Below, one piece after another: positions 20,277-32,087 of a DNA stretch of 64,000 nt. The notes beneath the pieces were generated by a model, which was given only the letters and a program-made list of their open reading frames with translations, was not told the DNA's origin and searched no databases. The stretch comes from Citrobacter farmeri (GTDB lineage Bacteria > Pseudomonadota > Gammaproteobacteria > Enterobacterales > Enterobacteriaceae). The stretch spans positions 744,001 to 808,000 of the forward strand of contig NZ_CP077291.1 in NCBI RefSeq assembly GCF_019048065.1. Direction: 5' to 3'. Position 1 is the first letter of the stretch. Every line of letters starts with the position of its first letter. The translations under genes and the position numbers were made by a program.

Positions 20277-21056
20277 ATGAGCGATTTAACTGCAAGCAGC
20301 CTGCGCGCACTGAAACTGATGGACCTGACCACCCTGAATGACGACGACACTAATGAAAAAGTGATCGCGCTGTGTCATCAGGCGAAAACCCCGGTCGGCA
20401 ACACTGCGGCGGTCTGTATCTATCCGCGTTTTATTCCGATTGCACGTAAAACGCTGAAAGAGCAGGGCACACCGGATATCCGTATTGCGACGGTTACCAA
20501 CTTCCCGCACGGCAACGACGACATTGAGATCGCGCTGGCGGAAACCCGTGCGGCGATTGCCTACGGGGCCGACGAAGTGGATGTGGTATTCCCGTACCGT
20601 GCGCTGATCGCCGGTAACGAACAGGTCGGTTTCGATCTGGTTAAAGCCTGTAAAGACGCCTGTGCGGCGGCAAACGTGCTGCTTAAAGTGATCATCGAAA
20701 CGGGTGAGCTGAAAGAAGAGGCATTGATTCGTAAAGCGTCTGAAATTGCGATTAAAGCCGGTGCTGATTTCATCAAAACCTCTACCGGTAAAGTGCCAGT
20801 GAACGCCACGCCGGAAAGCGCACGCATCATGATGGAAGTGATCCGCGATATGGGCGTCTCCAAAACGGTTGGTTTCAAACCGGCAGGCGGCGTGCGTAGC
20901 GCAGAGGATGCACAGCAGTTCCTCGCTATCGCTGACGAACTGTTTGGCGCTGACTGGGCGGATTCCCGTCACTACCGCTTTGGGGCATCCAGTCTGCTGG
21001 CCAGCCTGTTGAAAGCGCTGGGTCACGGGGACGGTAAGAGCGCAAGCAGTTACTAA
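20277..21056 (+). CDS. deoC: Deoxyribose-phosphate aldolase
   Basis: The 259-residue TIM-barrel aldolase matches E. coli DeoC. The Schiff-base lysine is in [10 protein letters not shown] (Lys167 region) and the C-terminus ends KSASSY with the conserved tyrosine. It splits 2-deoxyribose 5-phosphate to glyceraldehyde 3-phosphate and acetaldehyde, the last step of deoxynucleoside catabolism. The start at 20277 is used because the upstream codon at 20259 lies before the ribosome site. Confidence 0.98.
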   Translation: MSDLTASSLRALKLMDLTTLNDDDTNEKVIALCHQAKTPVGNTAAVCIYPRFIPIARKTLKEQGTPDIRIATVTNFPHGNDDIEIALAETRAAIAYGADEVDVVFPYRALIAGNEQVGFDLVKACKDACAAANVLLKVIIETGELKEEALIRKASEIAIKAGADFIKTSTGKVPVNATPESARIMMEVIRDMGVSKTVGFKPAGGVRSAEDAQQFLAIADELFGADWADSRHYRFGASSLLASLLKALGHGDGKSASSY

Positions 21057-21072
21057 GTTTGAATTGCCCATC

Positions 21073-21107
21073 GTAGGCCGGATAAGGCGTTAGCCGCCAT
21101 CCGGCAT
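21073..21107. repeat. REP element in the deoC-deoA gap
   Basis: A single REP palindrome, GTAGGCCGGATAAGGCG to CCATCCGGCA, inside the operon. Confidence 0.85.
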
Positions 21108-21162
21108 CAATACGACTCGCCGGGAAGCACATTGCTTACCCGGCTCTAATCGGGAGGTTAAC

Positions 21163-22485
21163 GTGTTTCTCGCACAAGAAATTATCCGTAAAAAACGTGA
21201 TGGTCATGCGCTGAGTGATGAAGAAATTCGTTTCTTTATCAACGGTATTCGTGACAACACTGTCTCTGAAGGGCAGATCGCCGCCCTGGCGATGACCATT
21301 TTCTTCCACGATATGACTATGCCGGAACGCGTTTCGCTGACGATGGCAATGCGGGATTCAGGAACCGTCCTGGACTGGAAGAGTCTGAATCTGAACGGTC
21401 CGATCGTGGATAAACACTCCACCGGCGGCGTGGGCGATGTGACGTCGTTGATGCTTGGTCCAATGGTAGCGGCCTGCGGCGGCTACATTCCGATGATCTC
21501 GGGACGCGGACTGGGTCATACCGGCGGAACGCTCGACAAACTGGAAGCGATCCCGGGCTTTGATATCTTCCCGGACGACAACCGTTTCCGCGAAATCATT
21601 AAGGACGTGGGTGTGGCGATCATTGGGCAAACCAGCTCGCTCGCACCGGCGGACAAACGTTTTTATGCCACCCGCGATATCACCGCGACGGTGGATTCCA
21701 TCCCGCTGATCACCGGTTCCATTCTGGCGAAAAAACTGGCGGAAGGGCTGGATGCGCTGGTGATGGACGTGAAAGTCGGCAGCGGTGCGTTCATGCCGAC
21801 CTATGAACTCTCTGAAGCGCTGGCGGAAGCGATCGTTGGCGTGGCGAACGGCGCGGGCGTGCGCACAACTGCACTGCTGACCGATATGAACCAGGTGCTG
21901 GCCTCCAGCGCGGGTAACGCAGTGGAAGTGCGCGAAGCGGTGCAGTTCCTGACCGGTGAGTACCGCAACCCTCGCCTGTTCGAGGTGACGATGGCGCTGT
22001 GTGTTGAAATGCTGATTTCCGGCAATCTGGCGAAAGATGATGCCGAAGCGCGTGCGAAACTACAGGCAGTGCTGGATAACGGTAAAGCGGCTGATGTCTT
22101 TGGGCGCATGGTCGCCGCCCAGAAAGGCCCAACCGACTTCGTTGAGCACTACGCGAAATACCTGCCGACGGCAATGCTCAGTAAAGCGGTTTATGCTGAT
22201 AGCGAAGGGTTTGTCAGTGCAATGGACACTCGCGCGTTGGGCATGGCGGTAGTGTCGATGGGCGGCGGTCGTCGCCAGGCTTCGGATACCATTGATTACA
22301 GCGTCGGCTTTACCGATATGGCCCGTCTGGGCGACAGCGTTGACGGGAAGCGTCCGCTGGCGGTGATCCACGCGAAAGATGAAACCAGCTGGCAGGAAGC
22401 GGCGAAAGCCGTCAAAGCGGCAATTATCCTTGACGATAAAGCGCCGGAAAGCACACCAACGGTCTATCGTCGTATTACCGAATAG
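21163..22485 (+). CDS. deoA: Thymidine phosphorylase
   Basis: The 440-residue enzyme (GTG start after GGGAGG) matches E. coli DeoA throughout, with the phosphate-binding KHSTGGVGD and glycine-rich [15 protein letters not shown]. It phosphorolyses thymidine and deoxyuridine to 2-deoxyribose 1-phosphate, feeding DeoB. It is the second gene of the deo operon. Confidence 0.98.
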   Translation: MFLAQEIIRKKRDGHALSDEEIRFFINGIRDNTVSEGQIAALAMTIFFHDMTMPERVSLTMAMRDSGTVLDWKSLNLNGPIVDKHSTGGVGDVTSLMLGPMVAACGGYIPMISGRGLGHTGGTLDKLEAIPGFDIFPDDNRFREIIKDVGVAIIGQTSSLAPADKRFYATRDITATVDSIPLITGSILAKKLAEGLDALVMDVKVGSGAFMPTYELSEALAEAIVGVANGAGVRTTALLTDMNQVLASSAGNAVEVREAVQFLTGEYRNPRLFEVTMALCVEMLISGNLAKDDAEARAKLQAVLDNGKAADVFGRMVAAQKGPTDFVEHYAKYLPTAMLSKAVYADSEGFVSAMDTRALGMAVVSMGGGRRQASDTIDYSVGFTDMARLGDSVDGKRPLAVIHAKDETSWQEAAKAVKAAIILDDKAPESTPTVYRRITE

Positions 22486-22524
22486 CGATATACTGATCTG
22501 ATCGCTTTTTTGCAGCGCAGATGA

Positions 22525-23760
<1,236 letters not shown>

Positions 23761-23767
23761 GGTCATT

Positions 23768-23836
23768 GCCGGGTGGCGGCTGCGCCTTACCCGGCCTGCA
23801 AAACCGTAGGCCCGGTAAGCGAAGCGCCACCGGGCA
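23768..23836. repeat. BIME between deoB and deoD
   Basis: Two inverted REP units (GCCGGGTGGCGGCTGCGCC and the GTAGGCCCGGTAAGCG type) lie within the operon, upstream of the deoD ribosome site. Confidence 0.88.
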
Positions 23837-23865
23837 AAAAAACTCAAATTAAAAGGGAACTGAAG

Positions 23866-24585
23866 ATGGCTACCCCACATATTAATGCAGAAATGGGCGA
23901 TTTCGCTGATGTTGTTTTGATGCCAGGCGACCCGCTGCGCGCCAAGCACATTGCGGAAACTTTCCTTGAAGATGTGCGCGAAGTGAATAACGTTCGCGGC
24001 ATGTTAGGTTTCACCGGGACTTACAAAGGCCGTAAGATCTCCGTGATGGGGCACGGTATGGGTATCCCGTCCTGCTCTATCTACACCAAAGAACTGATCA
24101 CCGATTTCGGGGTGAAGAAAATCATTCGTGTAGGCTCCTGTGGTGCTGTACGCGCCGACGTGAAACTGCGTGACGTGGTGATTGGTATGGGTGCCTGCAC
24201 CGATTCCAAAGTGAACCGCATCCGTTTCAAAGACCATGATTTTGCTGCAATTGCTGATTTCGGCATGGTGCGTGACGCGGTGGAAGCGGCGAAAACGCTG
24301 GGTGTGGACGCGCGCGTCGGCAACCTGTTCTCTGCGGATCTGTTCTACTCTCCGGACGGCGAAATGTTCGACGTGATGGAAAAGTACGGCATCCTGGGCG
24401 TGGAAATGGAAGCGGCGGGTATCTACGGCGTGGCGGCAGAATTCGGCGCGAAAGCACTGACTATCTGCACCGTGTCTGACCACATCCGTACGCACGAGCA
24501 GACCACGGCTGCTGAGCGTCAAACTACGTTTAACGACATGATCAAAATTGCCCTGGAATCCGTTCTGCTGGGCGACAAAGCGTAA
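23866..24585 (+). CDS. deoD: Purine nucleoside phosphorylase DeoD
   Basis: The 239-residue hexameric-type phosphorylase matches E. coli DeoD, with the phosphate loop around [20 protein letters not shown] and the catalytic aspartate in TVSDHIRT. It phosphorolyses purine (deoxy)ribonucleosides. The start at 23866 follows AAAAGGGAA; the open frame from 23773 runs through the BIME and is not coding. It is the last gene of the operon. Confidence 0.98.
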   Translation: MATPHINAEMGDFADVVLMPGDPLRAKHIAETFLEDVREVNNVRGMLGFTGTYKGRKISVMGHGMGIPSCSIYTKELITDFGVKKIIRVGSCGAVRADVKLRDVVIGMGACTDSKVNRIRFKDHDFAAIADFGMVRDAVEAAKTLGVDARVGNLFSADLFYSPDGEMFDVMEKYGILGVEMEAAGIYGVAAEFGAKALTICTVSDHIRTHEQTTAAERQTTFNDMIKIALESVLLGDKA

Positions 24586-24602
24586 TTGTCGTTCAGGACA
24601 GT

Positions 24603-24670
24603 GTAGGCCCGGTAAGCGTAGCGCCACCGGGCAAAAAAGCCGGGTGGCGGCTTCGCCTTACCCGGCTTAC
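24603..24670. repeat. BIME between deoD and lplA
   Basis: Two REP units in inverted order lie between convergent genes, each with the CCCGGTAAGCG/CGCCACCGGG stem. Confidence 0.9.
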
Positions 24671-24684
24671 AAACCGCATTGATA

Positions 24685-25701
24685 TTATCGAACCGCTTTC
24701 ATAATCCACGCCGACAGTTCCCGTAGCTCTTTTTCCTGTTCCGGGAAATCGGCCAGCAGCACCTCGCACTCCTGCTGCAGACTATCCGCACGATACAAAC
24801 AGCCCTGTAAACGTCCCGCCAGCGCTTCTAACGGTGCCGGATTGAGACTGTCGGTAAAGACCTGAGCACGGGTGATATGTCCTTTCTCAACGTCAAAGTG
24901 CAGTTCAACGCCCCCCCAGGTAAAACGCTCATCCAGCAGATGCGAAAAGGCCGGCGCCTGACCGAAGTTCCACTCCCAACTGCTCTGGCGGGTGAAGGTT
25001 TCGGCGAAGTTCGGCAGATCGGGCGTGTTGTCCGGAGAAATAATCTCAGGTGTCACGCGCTCATCGTAATGCGTGAAAAAGGCTTCAGTCACCGCCGCGC
25101 AAACCTGTTCATGCGTGATCCCCGGTAGCAGTTCGGTGAGATTTGCTACTCGCGAACGGACGGAGGTAATCCCTTTGGCCGCCAGTTTCTTTTCATCCGG
25201 ATTCAGATAATTTGCCAGTCGGCTGAGATCGGCACTCAGCAACAGCGTGCCGTGGTGAAAACCACGATCTTTGGTTTCACGATAGGCAGAACCAGAAACC
25301 TTACGGTCGCCCTCTGCTGTTTTCACCACCAGATCGTTACGCCCGGAGGCTTCTGCTGTAACGCCCAGTGCGTTAAGTGCATTCAGGACAATGGATGTCG
25401 AAATGGTCTTGTCGTATTCCGGTTTCCCGGCCATAAAGGTGAAACAGGTATTGCCGAGATCGTGGAACACCGCGCCACCGCCGCTACTGCGACGCGCCAG
25501 GCGCACGTTATCCTCTTCCATCCGCCGGGTATTGCACTCTTTCCACGGGTTTTGCGCACGACCAATGACGACCGTATCGGCATTGCGCCACAGAAACAGA
25601 ACGCGCTGCGTGGCGGGCATTTGACGGAAAATACACTCTTCAACCGCCAGGTTAAACCAGGGGTCATAAGAGTCAGAAATAAGCAGGCGAAGTGTCGACA
25701 T
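24685..25701 (-). CDS. lplA: Lipoate-protein ligase A
   Basis: The 338-residue protein matches E. coli LplA, with [15 protein letters not shown], the catalytic lysine in [11 protein letters not shown] and GTLLLSADL. It adenylates free lipoate and transfers it to lipoyl domains such as GcvH, encoded in this window. It is preceded by ytjB on the same strand with 25 nt between. Confidence 0.97.
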   Translation of the reverse strand: MSTLRLLISDSYDPWFNLAVEECIFRQMPATQRVLFLWRNADTVVIGRAQNPWKECNTRRMEEDNVRLARRSSGGGAVFHDLGNTCFTFMAGKPEYDKTISTSIVLNALNALGVTAEASGRNDLVVKTAEGDRKVSGSAYRETKDRGFHHGTLLLSADLSRLANYLNPDEKKLAAKGITSVRSRVANLTELLPGITHEQVCAAVTEAFFTHYDERVTPEIISPDNTPDLPNFAETFTRQSSWEWNFGQAPAFSHLLDERFTWGGVELHFDVEKGHITRAQVFTDSLNPAPLEALAGRLQGCLYRADSLQQECEVLLADFPEQEKELRELSAWIMKAVR

Positions 25702-25726
25702 GTCAGTTTTCCTTTCCTGTAATGAA

Positions 25727-26371
25727 TTACTCTTTTTTCTCGCTCTCTTCCTCTTCTGGCACCGACTTGTTGGCGGTTAGCAGGAAAGGCGATTGCTGCC
25801 AGCGGGTACGTTTACCCTGTAGCAGAGTACGGGTCAGCACCACGCCGATGGCCAGTGAAAGCAGCAGCATCAGGCGTAAAATATTGGTGGTGTTATCCAC
25901 CTGTTTCGCTTCGGTGGCTAAGGTATGTGTATCCAGCGTCAGGCGCAGATAGCCCAGTGGACCATTTTTGCCCTGAATGGGTTCGACAATCTGCTGGTTG
26001 AAGTAGCCACCCGCTTTTTTACCGTCCAGCGCCAGACGGTCGCGTACATTCACGCTTTCGCCTGCCCGGGCGATCATATCGCCCTGGTCATCATAAACCC
26101 CGGCATCGAGAATGCGGCTTTCTTTCGTCAACTGTTGCAAAATGGTCTTGATGCGTTTTTCGTCGGGCGTTTCGGTACGCATCAGCGGCGCGATGTTCAG
26201 GGTTACCTGATGTGCCAGCGTACGGGCCAACTCTTCAAGCTGCGGATTTCGCTGTCGCTGGTGATTTTGACTGAACCAGGACGCGCCCTGCATGAGTGCA
26301 ACAAGCAGGGCGAGACAGAACAATACAATCACTGCACGATGAAGTCGGAATTTCAGTTTTGCGCGAGCCAT
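25727..26371 (-). CDS. ytjB: YtjB (Smp), membrane protein
   Basis: The 214-residue protein has an N-terminal membrane anchor (about residues 12-30), a periplasmic region of about 120 residues, a second hydrophobic helix near 170 and a charged C-terminal tail rich in Glu and Lys. It corresponds to Smp/YtjB, which lies between serB and lplA in E. coli. The function is not established. It is divergent from serB. Confidence 0.93.
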   Translation of the reverse strand: MARAKLKFRLHRAVIVLFCLALLVALMQGASWFSQNHQRQRNPQLEELARTLAHQVTLNIAPLMRTETPDEKRIKTILQQLTKESRILDAGVYDDQGDMIARAGESVNVRDRLALDGKKAGGYFNQQIVEPIQGKNGPLGYLRLTLDTHTLATEAKQVDNTTNILRLMLLLSLAIGVVLTRTLLQGKRTRWQQSPFLLTANKSVPEEEESEKKE

Positions 26372-26488
26372 ATTCCACCTGCTGAAAATTTGAGGCTTAA
26401 TGTTGCCAGAAGCGATGGTTACAAGGTAGCCTCATGCGTTATTTTCCCCAGGATCCTTTCCGGCCCGAACGATTTTACAGGAGCTTTA

Positions 26489-27457
26489 ATGCCTAACATT
26501 ACCTGGTGCGATTTGCCTGAAGATGTCTCTTTATGGCCAGGTTTGCCCCTTTCTTTGAGTGGTGACGAGGTGATGCCACTGGATTACCACGCTGGACGTA
26601 GCGGCTGGCTGCTGTACGGACGCGGACTGGATAAACAACGCCTGACCCAGTACCAGAGTAAACTGGGGGCGGCGATGGTGATTGTCGCGGCGTGGTGTGT
26701 CGAGGACTATCAGGTCATTCGACTGGCCGGGTCGCTCACGCCCCGCGCTACGAAACTGGCGCATGATGCGCAACTGGACGTCGCGCCGCTGGGGAAAATC
26801 CCACATTTGCGCACCCCTGGCCTGCTGGTGATGGACATGGATTCCACCGCGATTCAGATCGAGTGTATTGATGAGATCGCCAAACTGGCCGGTACCGGTG
26901 AGATGGTGGCGGAAGTGACCGAACGCGCGATGCGCGGCGAGCTCGACTTCACTGCCAGCCTGCGTAGCCGTGTGGCGACGCTGAAAGGCGCAGATGCCAA
27001 CATTCTGCATCAGGTGCGTGAAAGCTTGCCGCTGATGCCGGGCCTGACGCAACTGGTATTGAAACTGGAAACGCTGGGCTGGAAGGTGGCGATCGCCTCC
27101 GGCGGCTTTACCTTCTTTGCCGAGTATCTGCGTGAGAAACTGCGTCTGACAGCGGCTGTGGCGAACGAACTGGAGATCATGGACGGTAAATTCACCGGTA
27201 ACGTGATTGGCGATATCGTCGACGCGCAATATAAAGCCAAAACGCTGACCCGACTGGCGCAGGAGTATGAAATCCCGATCGCACAGACGGTGGCGATTGG
27301 CGACGGGGCTAACGATCTGCCGATGATTAAAACGGCGGGGTTGGGGATCGCGTACCATGCCAAGCCGAAAGTCAATGAAAAGACGGAGATTACTATCCGT
27401 CACGCTGATCTGATGGGGGTGTTCTGCATTCTCTCCGGCAGCATGAACCAGAAATAA
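26489..27457 (+). CDS. serB: Phosphoserine phosphatase
   Basis: The 322-residue protein has an N-terminal ACT-like region and a HAD catalytic domain, with DMDSTAIQIE (nucleophile Asp), SGGFT and GDGANDLPMI. It carries out the last step of serine synthesis, whose first step (serA) is also in this window. The start at 26489 (MPNITW) follows CAGGAG and gives the K-12 length. A longer open frame from 25925 overlaps ytjB and is not used. Confidence 0.98.
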   Translation: MPNITWCDLPEDVSLWPGLPLSLSGDEVMPLDYHAGRSGWLLYGRGLDKQRLTQYQSKLGAAMVIVAAWCVEDYQVIRLAGSLTPRATKLAHDAQLDVAPLGKIPHLRTPGLLVMDMDSTAIQIECIDEIAKLAGTGEMVAEVTERAMRGELDFTASLRSRVATLKGADANILHQVRESLPLMPGLTQLVLKLETLGWKVAIASGGFTFFAEYLREKLRLTAAVANELEIMDGKFTGNVIGDIVDAQYKAKTLTRLAQEYEIPIAQTVAIGDGANDLPMIKTAGLGIAYHAKPKVNEKTEITIRHADLMGVFCILSGSMNQK

Positions 27458-27468
27458 TGAGGTAAACC

Positions 27469-28851
27469 GTGGCAAAAGCTCCAAAACGCGCCTTTGTATG
27501 TAATGAATGCGGGGCGGATTATCCGCGCTGGCAGGGGCAATGTAGCGCCTGTCATGCCTGGAACACCATCACGGAGGTGCGCCTGGCCGCGTCGCCCACG
27601 GTGGCGCGTAATGAGCGACTGAGTGGTTATGCCGGGAGCGCGGGCGTCGCAAAAGTCCAGAAGCTATCCGATATCAGTCTGGAAGAGTTGCCGCGTTTTT
27701 CCACCGGTTTTAAAGAGTTCGATCGTGTGCTGGGCGGCGGCGTCGTTCCTGGCAGCGCGATTCTGATCGGCGGTAACCCCGGTGCGGGCAAATCCACGCT
27801 GTTATTGCAGACGCTGTGCAAGCTTGCACAGCAGATGAAAACCCTGTACGTCACCGGGGAAGAGTCACTACAGCAGGTGGCGATGCGTGCGCACCGTCTT
27901 GGCCTGCCGACCAACAATCTCAACATGCTTTCGGAAACCAGCATTGAGCAGATCTGCCTGATTGCGGAAGAAGAGCAGCCAAAGCTGATGGTAATCGACT
28001 CCATTCAGGTGATGCACATGGCGGATATCCAGTCATCACCCGGTAGCGTGGCGCAGGTGCGTGAAACGGCAGCCTACCTGACTCGCTTTGCCAAAACGCG
28101 CGGCGTGGCGATTGTCATGGTGGGGCACGTCACCAAGGACGGCTCGCTGGCCGGGCCAAAAGTCCTTGAGCACTGTATCGACTGCTCGGTATTGCTGGAT
28201 GGCGATGCCGACTCCCGTTTTCGCACTCTGCGCAGCCACAAAAACCGTTTTGGCGCGGTGAATGAGTTAGGTGTCTTCGCCATGACCGAGCAGGGACTGC
28301 GCGAAGTGAGTAACCCTTCGGCGATCTTCCTGAGTCGTGGCGATGAGGTCACCTCCGGCAGTTCGGTGATGGTGGTCTGGGAAGGGACGCGGCCATTGCT
28401 GGTGGAGATCCAGGCGCTGGTCGATCATTCCATGATGGCGAACCCGCGACGGGTGGCGGTGGGGCTGGAGCAGAACCGTCTGGCGATTCTGCTGGCGGTG
28501 CTGCATCGTCACGGTGGTCTGCAAATGGCGGATCAGGATGTGTTCGTCAACGTGGTTGGCGGCGTCAAAGTCACAGAAACCAGTGCGGATTTGGCGCTAC
28601 TGCTGGCGATGGTCTCCAGTCTGCGCGACAGACCGCTGCCGCAGGATCTGGTGGTGTTTGGCGAAGTGGGGCTGGCAGGAGAGATTCGCCCGGTGCCTAG
28701 CGGCCAGGAACGGATTTCGGAAGCGGCAAAGCACGGCTTTCGTCGCGCAATTGTTCCGGCGGCCAACGTACCGAAAAAACCGCCAGAAGGGATGCAGGTT
28801 TTTGGCGTCAAGAAGCTGGCGGATGCGCTAAACGTATTTGACGACTTATAA
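27469..28851 (+). CDS. radA: RadA, DNA repair and recombination branch-migration ATPase
   Basis: The 460-residue protein (GTG start after GAGG) has the N-terminal zinc finger CNECGADY...CSACHAW, Walker A GGNPGAGKST near residue 95, the RadA-specific KNRFG motif and a C-terminal Lon-protease-like domain. It drives branch migration in RecA-dependent repair. It lies between serB and nadR as in E. coli. Confidence 0.98.
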   Translation: MAKAPKRAFVCNECGADYPRWQGQCSACHAWNTITEVRLAASPTVARNERLSGYAGSAGVAKVQKLSDISLEELPRFSTGFKEFDRVLGGGVVPGSAILIGGNPGAGKSTLLLQTLCKLAQQMKTLYVTGEESLQQVAMRAHRLGLPTNNLNMLSETSIEQICLIAEEEQPKLMVIDSIQVMHMADIQSSPGSVAQVRETAAYLTRFAKTRGVAIVMVGHVTKDGSLAGPKVLEHCIDCSVLLDGDADSRFRTLRSHKNRFGAVNELGVFAMTEQGLREVSNPSAIFLSRGDEVTSGSSVMVVWEGTRPLLVEIQALVDHSMMANPRRVAVGLEQNRLAILLAVLHRHGGLQMADQDVFVNVVGGVKVTETSADLALLLAMVSSLRDRPLPQDLVVFGEVGLAGEIRPVPSGQERISEAAKHGFRRAIVPAANVPKKPPEGMQVFGVKKLADALNVFDDL

Positions 28852-28872
28852 TGAGTGAAACGGAGGTTACCC

Positions 28873-30105
28873 ATGTCGTCATTTGATTATCTGAAAACCG
28901 CGATTAAGCAAAAGGGCTGTACTCTGCAACAAGTGGCGGATGCCAGTGGAATGACTAAGGGCTATCTCAGCCAACTCCTCAATGCCAAGATCAAAAGCCC
29001 CAGCGCGCAAAAGCTGGAGGCGTTACATCGTTTCCTTGGGCTCGAGTTTCCCCGTCAGCAGAAAAATATCGGCGTGGTGTTTGGTAAATTTTATCCGCTG
29101 CACACCGGTCATATCTATCTGATTCAGCGCGCCTGTAGCCAGGTGGACGAACTGCATATCATCATGGGTTATGACGATACCCGTGACCGCGCACTTTTTG
29201 AAGACAGCGCGATGTCTCAACAGCCCACCGTTTCGGATCGCCTGCGCTGGTTGTTACAAACGTTCAAGTATCAGAAAAATATCCGCATTCATGCCTTCAA
29301 TGAAGAGGGGATGGAGCCGTATCCGCATGGCTGGGATGTCTGGAGCAAGGGCATTAAGACGTTCATGGCGGAGAAAGGGATTGAGCCAAACTGGATCTAT
29401 ACCTCAGAGGAAGCCGATGCGCCACAGTACCTGGAACATCTGGGCATTGAAACGGTGCTCATCGATCCCAAACGTACCTTTATGAGCATCAGCGGTGCGC
29501 AAATCCGTGAAAACCCGTTCCGCTACTGGGAATATATTCCTACCGAAGTGAAGTCATTCTTCGTGCGTACCGTGGCAGTGCTGGGCGGCGAGTCGAGCGG
29601 GAAGTCGACGCTGGTCAACAAGCTCGCGAATATCTTCAATACCACCAGTGCGTGGGAATATGGCCGCGACTATGTCTTCTCGCATCTCGGCGGTGATGAG
29701 ATGGCGCTGCAATATTCTGACTACGATAAAATCGCGCTGGGTCATGCGCAATATATTGATTTTGCAGTTAAATATGCCAATAAGGTGGCGTTTATTGACA
29801 CCGACTTCGTGACCACCCAGGCTTTCTGCAAAAAGTACGAAGGGCGTGAGCATCCGTTTGTGCAGGCGTTGATTGATGAATATCGCTTTGACCTGGTGAT
29901 CCTGCTGGAAAATAACACGCCGTGGGTGGCGGACGGTTTGCGCAGCCTCGGCAGCTCTGTGGATCGTAAAGAATTTCAGACGCTGCTGGTGGAGATGCTA
30001 CGCGAAAACAATATCGACTTCGTGCATGTTGAAGAGGCGGACTACGATGGCCGTTTCCTGCGCTGTGTTGAACTGGTCAAAGAGATGATGGGCGAGCAGG
30101 GGTGA
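28873..30105 (+). CDS. nadR: NadR, NAD regulator with NMN adenylyltransferase and ribosylnicotinamide kinase domains
   Basis: The 410-residue three-domain protein has an N-terminal HTH (residues about 6-55), the nucleotidyltransferase motif GKFYPLHTGH near 70 and a C-terminal kinase with the P-loop GGESSGKST near 237. It represses NAD genes and salvages nicotinamide riboside. The start MSSFDY at 28873 matches K-12; the in-frame codon at 28855 precedes the ribosome site. The gene after it is not the E. coli neighbour ettA, marking the rearrangement junction. Confidence 0.98.
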   Translation: MSSFDYLKTAIKQKGCTLQQVADASGMTKGYLSQLLNAKIKSPSAQKLEALHRFLGLEFPRQQKNIGVVFGKFYPLHTGHIYLIQRACSQVDELHIIMGYDDTRDRALFEDSAMSQQPTVSDRLRWLLQTFKYQKNIRIHAFNEEGMEPYPHGWDVWSKGIKTFMAEKGIEPNWIYTSEEADAPQYLEHLGIETVLIDPKRTFMSISGAQIRENPFRYWEYIPTEVKSFFVRTVAVLGGESSGKSTLVNKLANIFNTTSAWEYGRDYVFSHLGGDEMALQYSDYDKIALGHAQYIDFAVKYANKVAFIDTDFVTTQAFCKKYEGREHPFVQALIDEYRFDLVILLENNTPWVADGLRSLGSSVDRKEFQTLLVEMLRENNIDFVHVEEADYDGRFLRCVELVKEMMGEQG

Positions 30106-30127
30106 CCCACGCCGCAAGGTGAACGCG

Positions 30128-31027
30128 ATGTTTAAGCATTTGCAGGATATGGCGCTGTTTGCCCTGGTTGCCGAACACGGTAGTTTTACCGTTGCCGCGC
30201 AGAAGGCAGGGCTGCCGAAGTCGAGCGTCAGCCAGCGCATCAGCCAGCTTGAGCAGCATGTCGGCATTCGCCTGATCAACCGCACCACTCGAAAACTGAA
30301 CCTGACCTACGCCGGTGAACACTATCTGGTGCACTGCCGGGAAATACTCGCTGCCAGCGAACGCGCAGAATACGCGGTTCAACGACTGCGCGATAACCCC
30401 AGCGGGCGATTGCGCATCACCTCGCCGGCAGGCATTGGCGCGACGCTGTTAGCGCGCCTGAACACGCAGTTCCAGCAGCGCTACCCCGATGTCTATCTGG
30501 ATGTCAGTATCTCCGATGAGATGCTGGATTTAGTGGACAGCGGTTTTGACGTCGCGTTGCGTACCGGTAAGCCGCAGGATTCCTCACTGATTGGACGCAT
30601 GATTGGCCATTGTCCGCGCTATCTGCTGGCCTCGCCCGATTACCTGTCACGTTTTGGGCCACTGAACCATCCCCGGCAGTTGGTCGAACACCATTGCATT
30701 GCGCACAAAGCCTGGTCTGAGTGGCTATTCCATCGGGACGATGAAGATTACCAGCACCTGCCGGACCGTGTGCATCTGACGGATAATCTGGTGTATGCCC
30801 GCGAAAGTGCCACCGCAGGGGCAGGGATCACGCTGCTGCCGGCATTTATGCTGGAAGATAAAATCGAAAAGGGCGACCTGATCCCCGTCCTTGCCGAATG
30901 GACGGTGGCGGGAAACGATCTTTGGCTGGTTTATCCCAGCCGTAAGCTGAATTCTCCTGCGCTAATGAGCTACATCGAATTTGCCATGCAGTTCGATGAG
31001 CTCAGACACTTCTACAGCGCGGAATGA
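30128..31027 (+). CDS. ygfI: LysR-family regulator, probably YgfI
   Basis: The 299-residue protein has the LysR HTH (FTVAAQKAGLPKSSVSQRIS, residues about 19-38) and an effector domain resembling the DhaA/aromatic branch. It starts 22 nt after nadR with an AAGGTG ribosome site and faces argP tail to tail. In E. coli ygfI also converges on argP, with scpA-argK-scpB-scpC between; those genes are absent here. The symbol is inferred from this synteny and not from a remembered alignment. Its targets are unknown. Confidence 0.65.
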   Translation: MFKHLQDMALFALVAEHGSFTVAAQKAGLPKSSVSQRISQLEQHVGIRLINRTTRKLNLTYAGEHYLVHCREILAASERAEYAVQRLRDNPSGRLRITSPAGIGATLLARLNTQFQQRYPDVYLDVSISDEMLDLVDSGFDVALRTGKPQDSSLIGRMIGHCPRYLLASPDYLSRFGPLNHPRQLVEHHCIAHKAWSEWLFHRDDEDYQHLPDRVHLTDNLVYARESATAGAGITLLPAFMLEDKIEKGDLIPVLAEWTVAGNDLWLVYPSRKLNSPALMSYIEFAMQFDELRHFYSAE

Positions 31028-31034
31028 GAGCGGT

Positions 31035-31928
31035 TCAGTCCTGGCGCAGCACCTTGTGACCGTAGGCCAGTAGCGCGTCGGTGACGTTGCGCATCATGCG
31101 GCTTTCTGGCGCAAATCGATGCCAGTAGAGCATCCGGCGCTGGAACAGGCCCGGCGTGAGATCGATCAGCTCGCCGCTTTGCAGCTCTTTTTCAATCTGC
31201 AGGTGCGGGATCATACAACAGGTGGTGCCCTGACGCGCCAGTTGCACAAAGGCTTCCGAAGAGTTAACGATGTGACACGGGACGCTGCCCGGCGGCAGAT
31301 CGAAGTTCTGTTGCAGGAAGGCCTGATGCATGTCGTCCAGATGGTCAAACGCTACCGCTGGCGCTTTCAGCAGCGCGGAGCGGGTGACGCCGTTCGGGAA
31401 ATAGCGTTCGGCAAACGCTTTGGATCCTACAAACAGATAGTCGAGCGCGCCGAGTTTATCCACCAGACAACTGGGCAGCGCCTGATGCTGAATACTCACT
31501 GCCCCTACCACTTCACCGCGACGCAGACGTTCCTGGGTGCGGGTTTCATCTTCCACCTGCAAATTGAGGCGAATAGGGGAGTCGGCCAGTACCGGTGCCA
31601 GGGCCGGCAGCAGCCAGGTCGCCAGACTGTCGGCGTTGACCGCCAGTGACAGCAGCAGCGGCGTGGAGCCGGTTTGCTCATCGCCCAGCCACTCCTCTTC
31701 CAGCAACTCCACCTGACGAAGCAGGGCCAGCAGCTTTTGTCCTTGCTCCGTCGGACGCGGCGGAACGGTACGGACCAGCAGCGGTTGTCCGAACATATTC
31801 TCAAGCTGCTTGATGCGTTGCGAAACGGCAGATTGAGTGATGCACAGCTTTTGCGCCGCGCGCTCAAACCCGCGTTCTCGTATGACGGCATCCAGTGCTT
31901 GTAGTGTTCTGTAGTCCGGACGTTTCAT
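31035..31928 (-). CDS. argP: ArgP (IciA), LysR-type regulator of arginine export and lysine genes
   Basis: The 297-residue protein is near identical to E. coli ArgP, starting [20 protein letters not shown] with [19 protein letters not shown]. ArgP activates argO and controls lysine-repressed genes. The start at 31928 gives the K-12 length; the extra 19 codons from 31985 are upstream leader. It is divergent from rpiA as in E. coli. Confidence 0.97.
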   Translation of the reverse strand: MKRPDYRTLQALDAVIRERGFERAAQKLCITQSAVSQRIKQLENMFGQPLLVRTVPPRPTEQGQKLLALLRQVELLEEEWLGDEQTGSTPLLLSLAVNADSLATWLLPALAPVLADSPIRLNLQVEDETRTQERLRRGEVVGAVSIQHQALPSCLVDKLGALDYLFVGSKAFAERYFPNGVTRSALLKAPAVAFDHLDDMHQAFLQQNFDLPPGSVPCHIVNSSEAFVQLARQGTTCCMIPHLQIEKELQSGELIDLTPGLFQRRMLYWHRFAPESRMMRNVTDALLAYGHKVLRQD

Positions 31929-32046
31929 TGCTTTGACACACTCCTGAAATTTTTGCTTGTCCTGCACTATGACATAAATTTGCATTGGGTAAAGACGAAA
32001 TCCGTAGCCTGGGAGCGGGTCGGGAAGATTTTTCCGCGCAATGGTC

Positions 32047-32052
32047 TATAAT
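32047..32052 (+). promoter_or_regulatory. rpiA promoter -10
   Basis: A perfect TATAAT lies 36 nt before the rpiA start codon. No clear -35 is visible at the ideal distance. Confidence 0.5.
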
Positions 32053-32087
32053 GCGCGTGAATTTTTCTCCACAAAGGCGAGACGATC

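Noticed and set aside
25925-26488. N-terminal extension fused to serB
   Set aside because: It overlaps ytjB on the other strand, and SerB from 26489 has the K-12 length.
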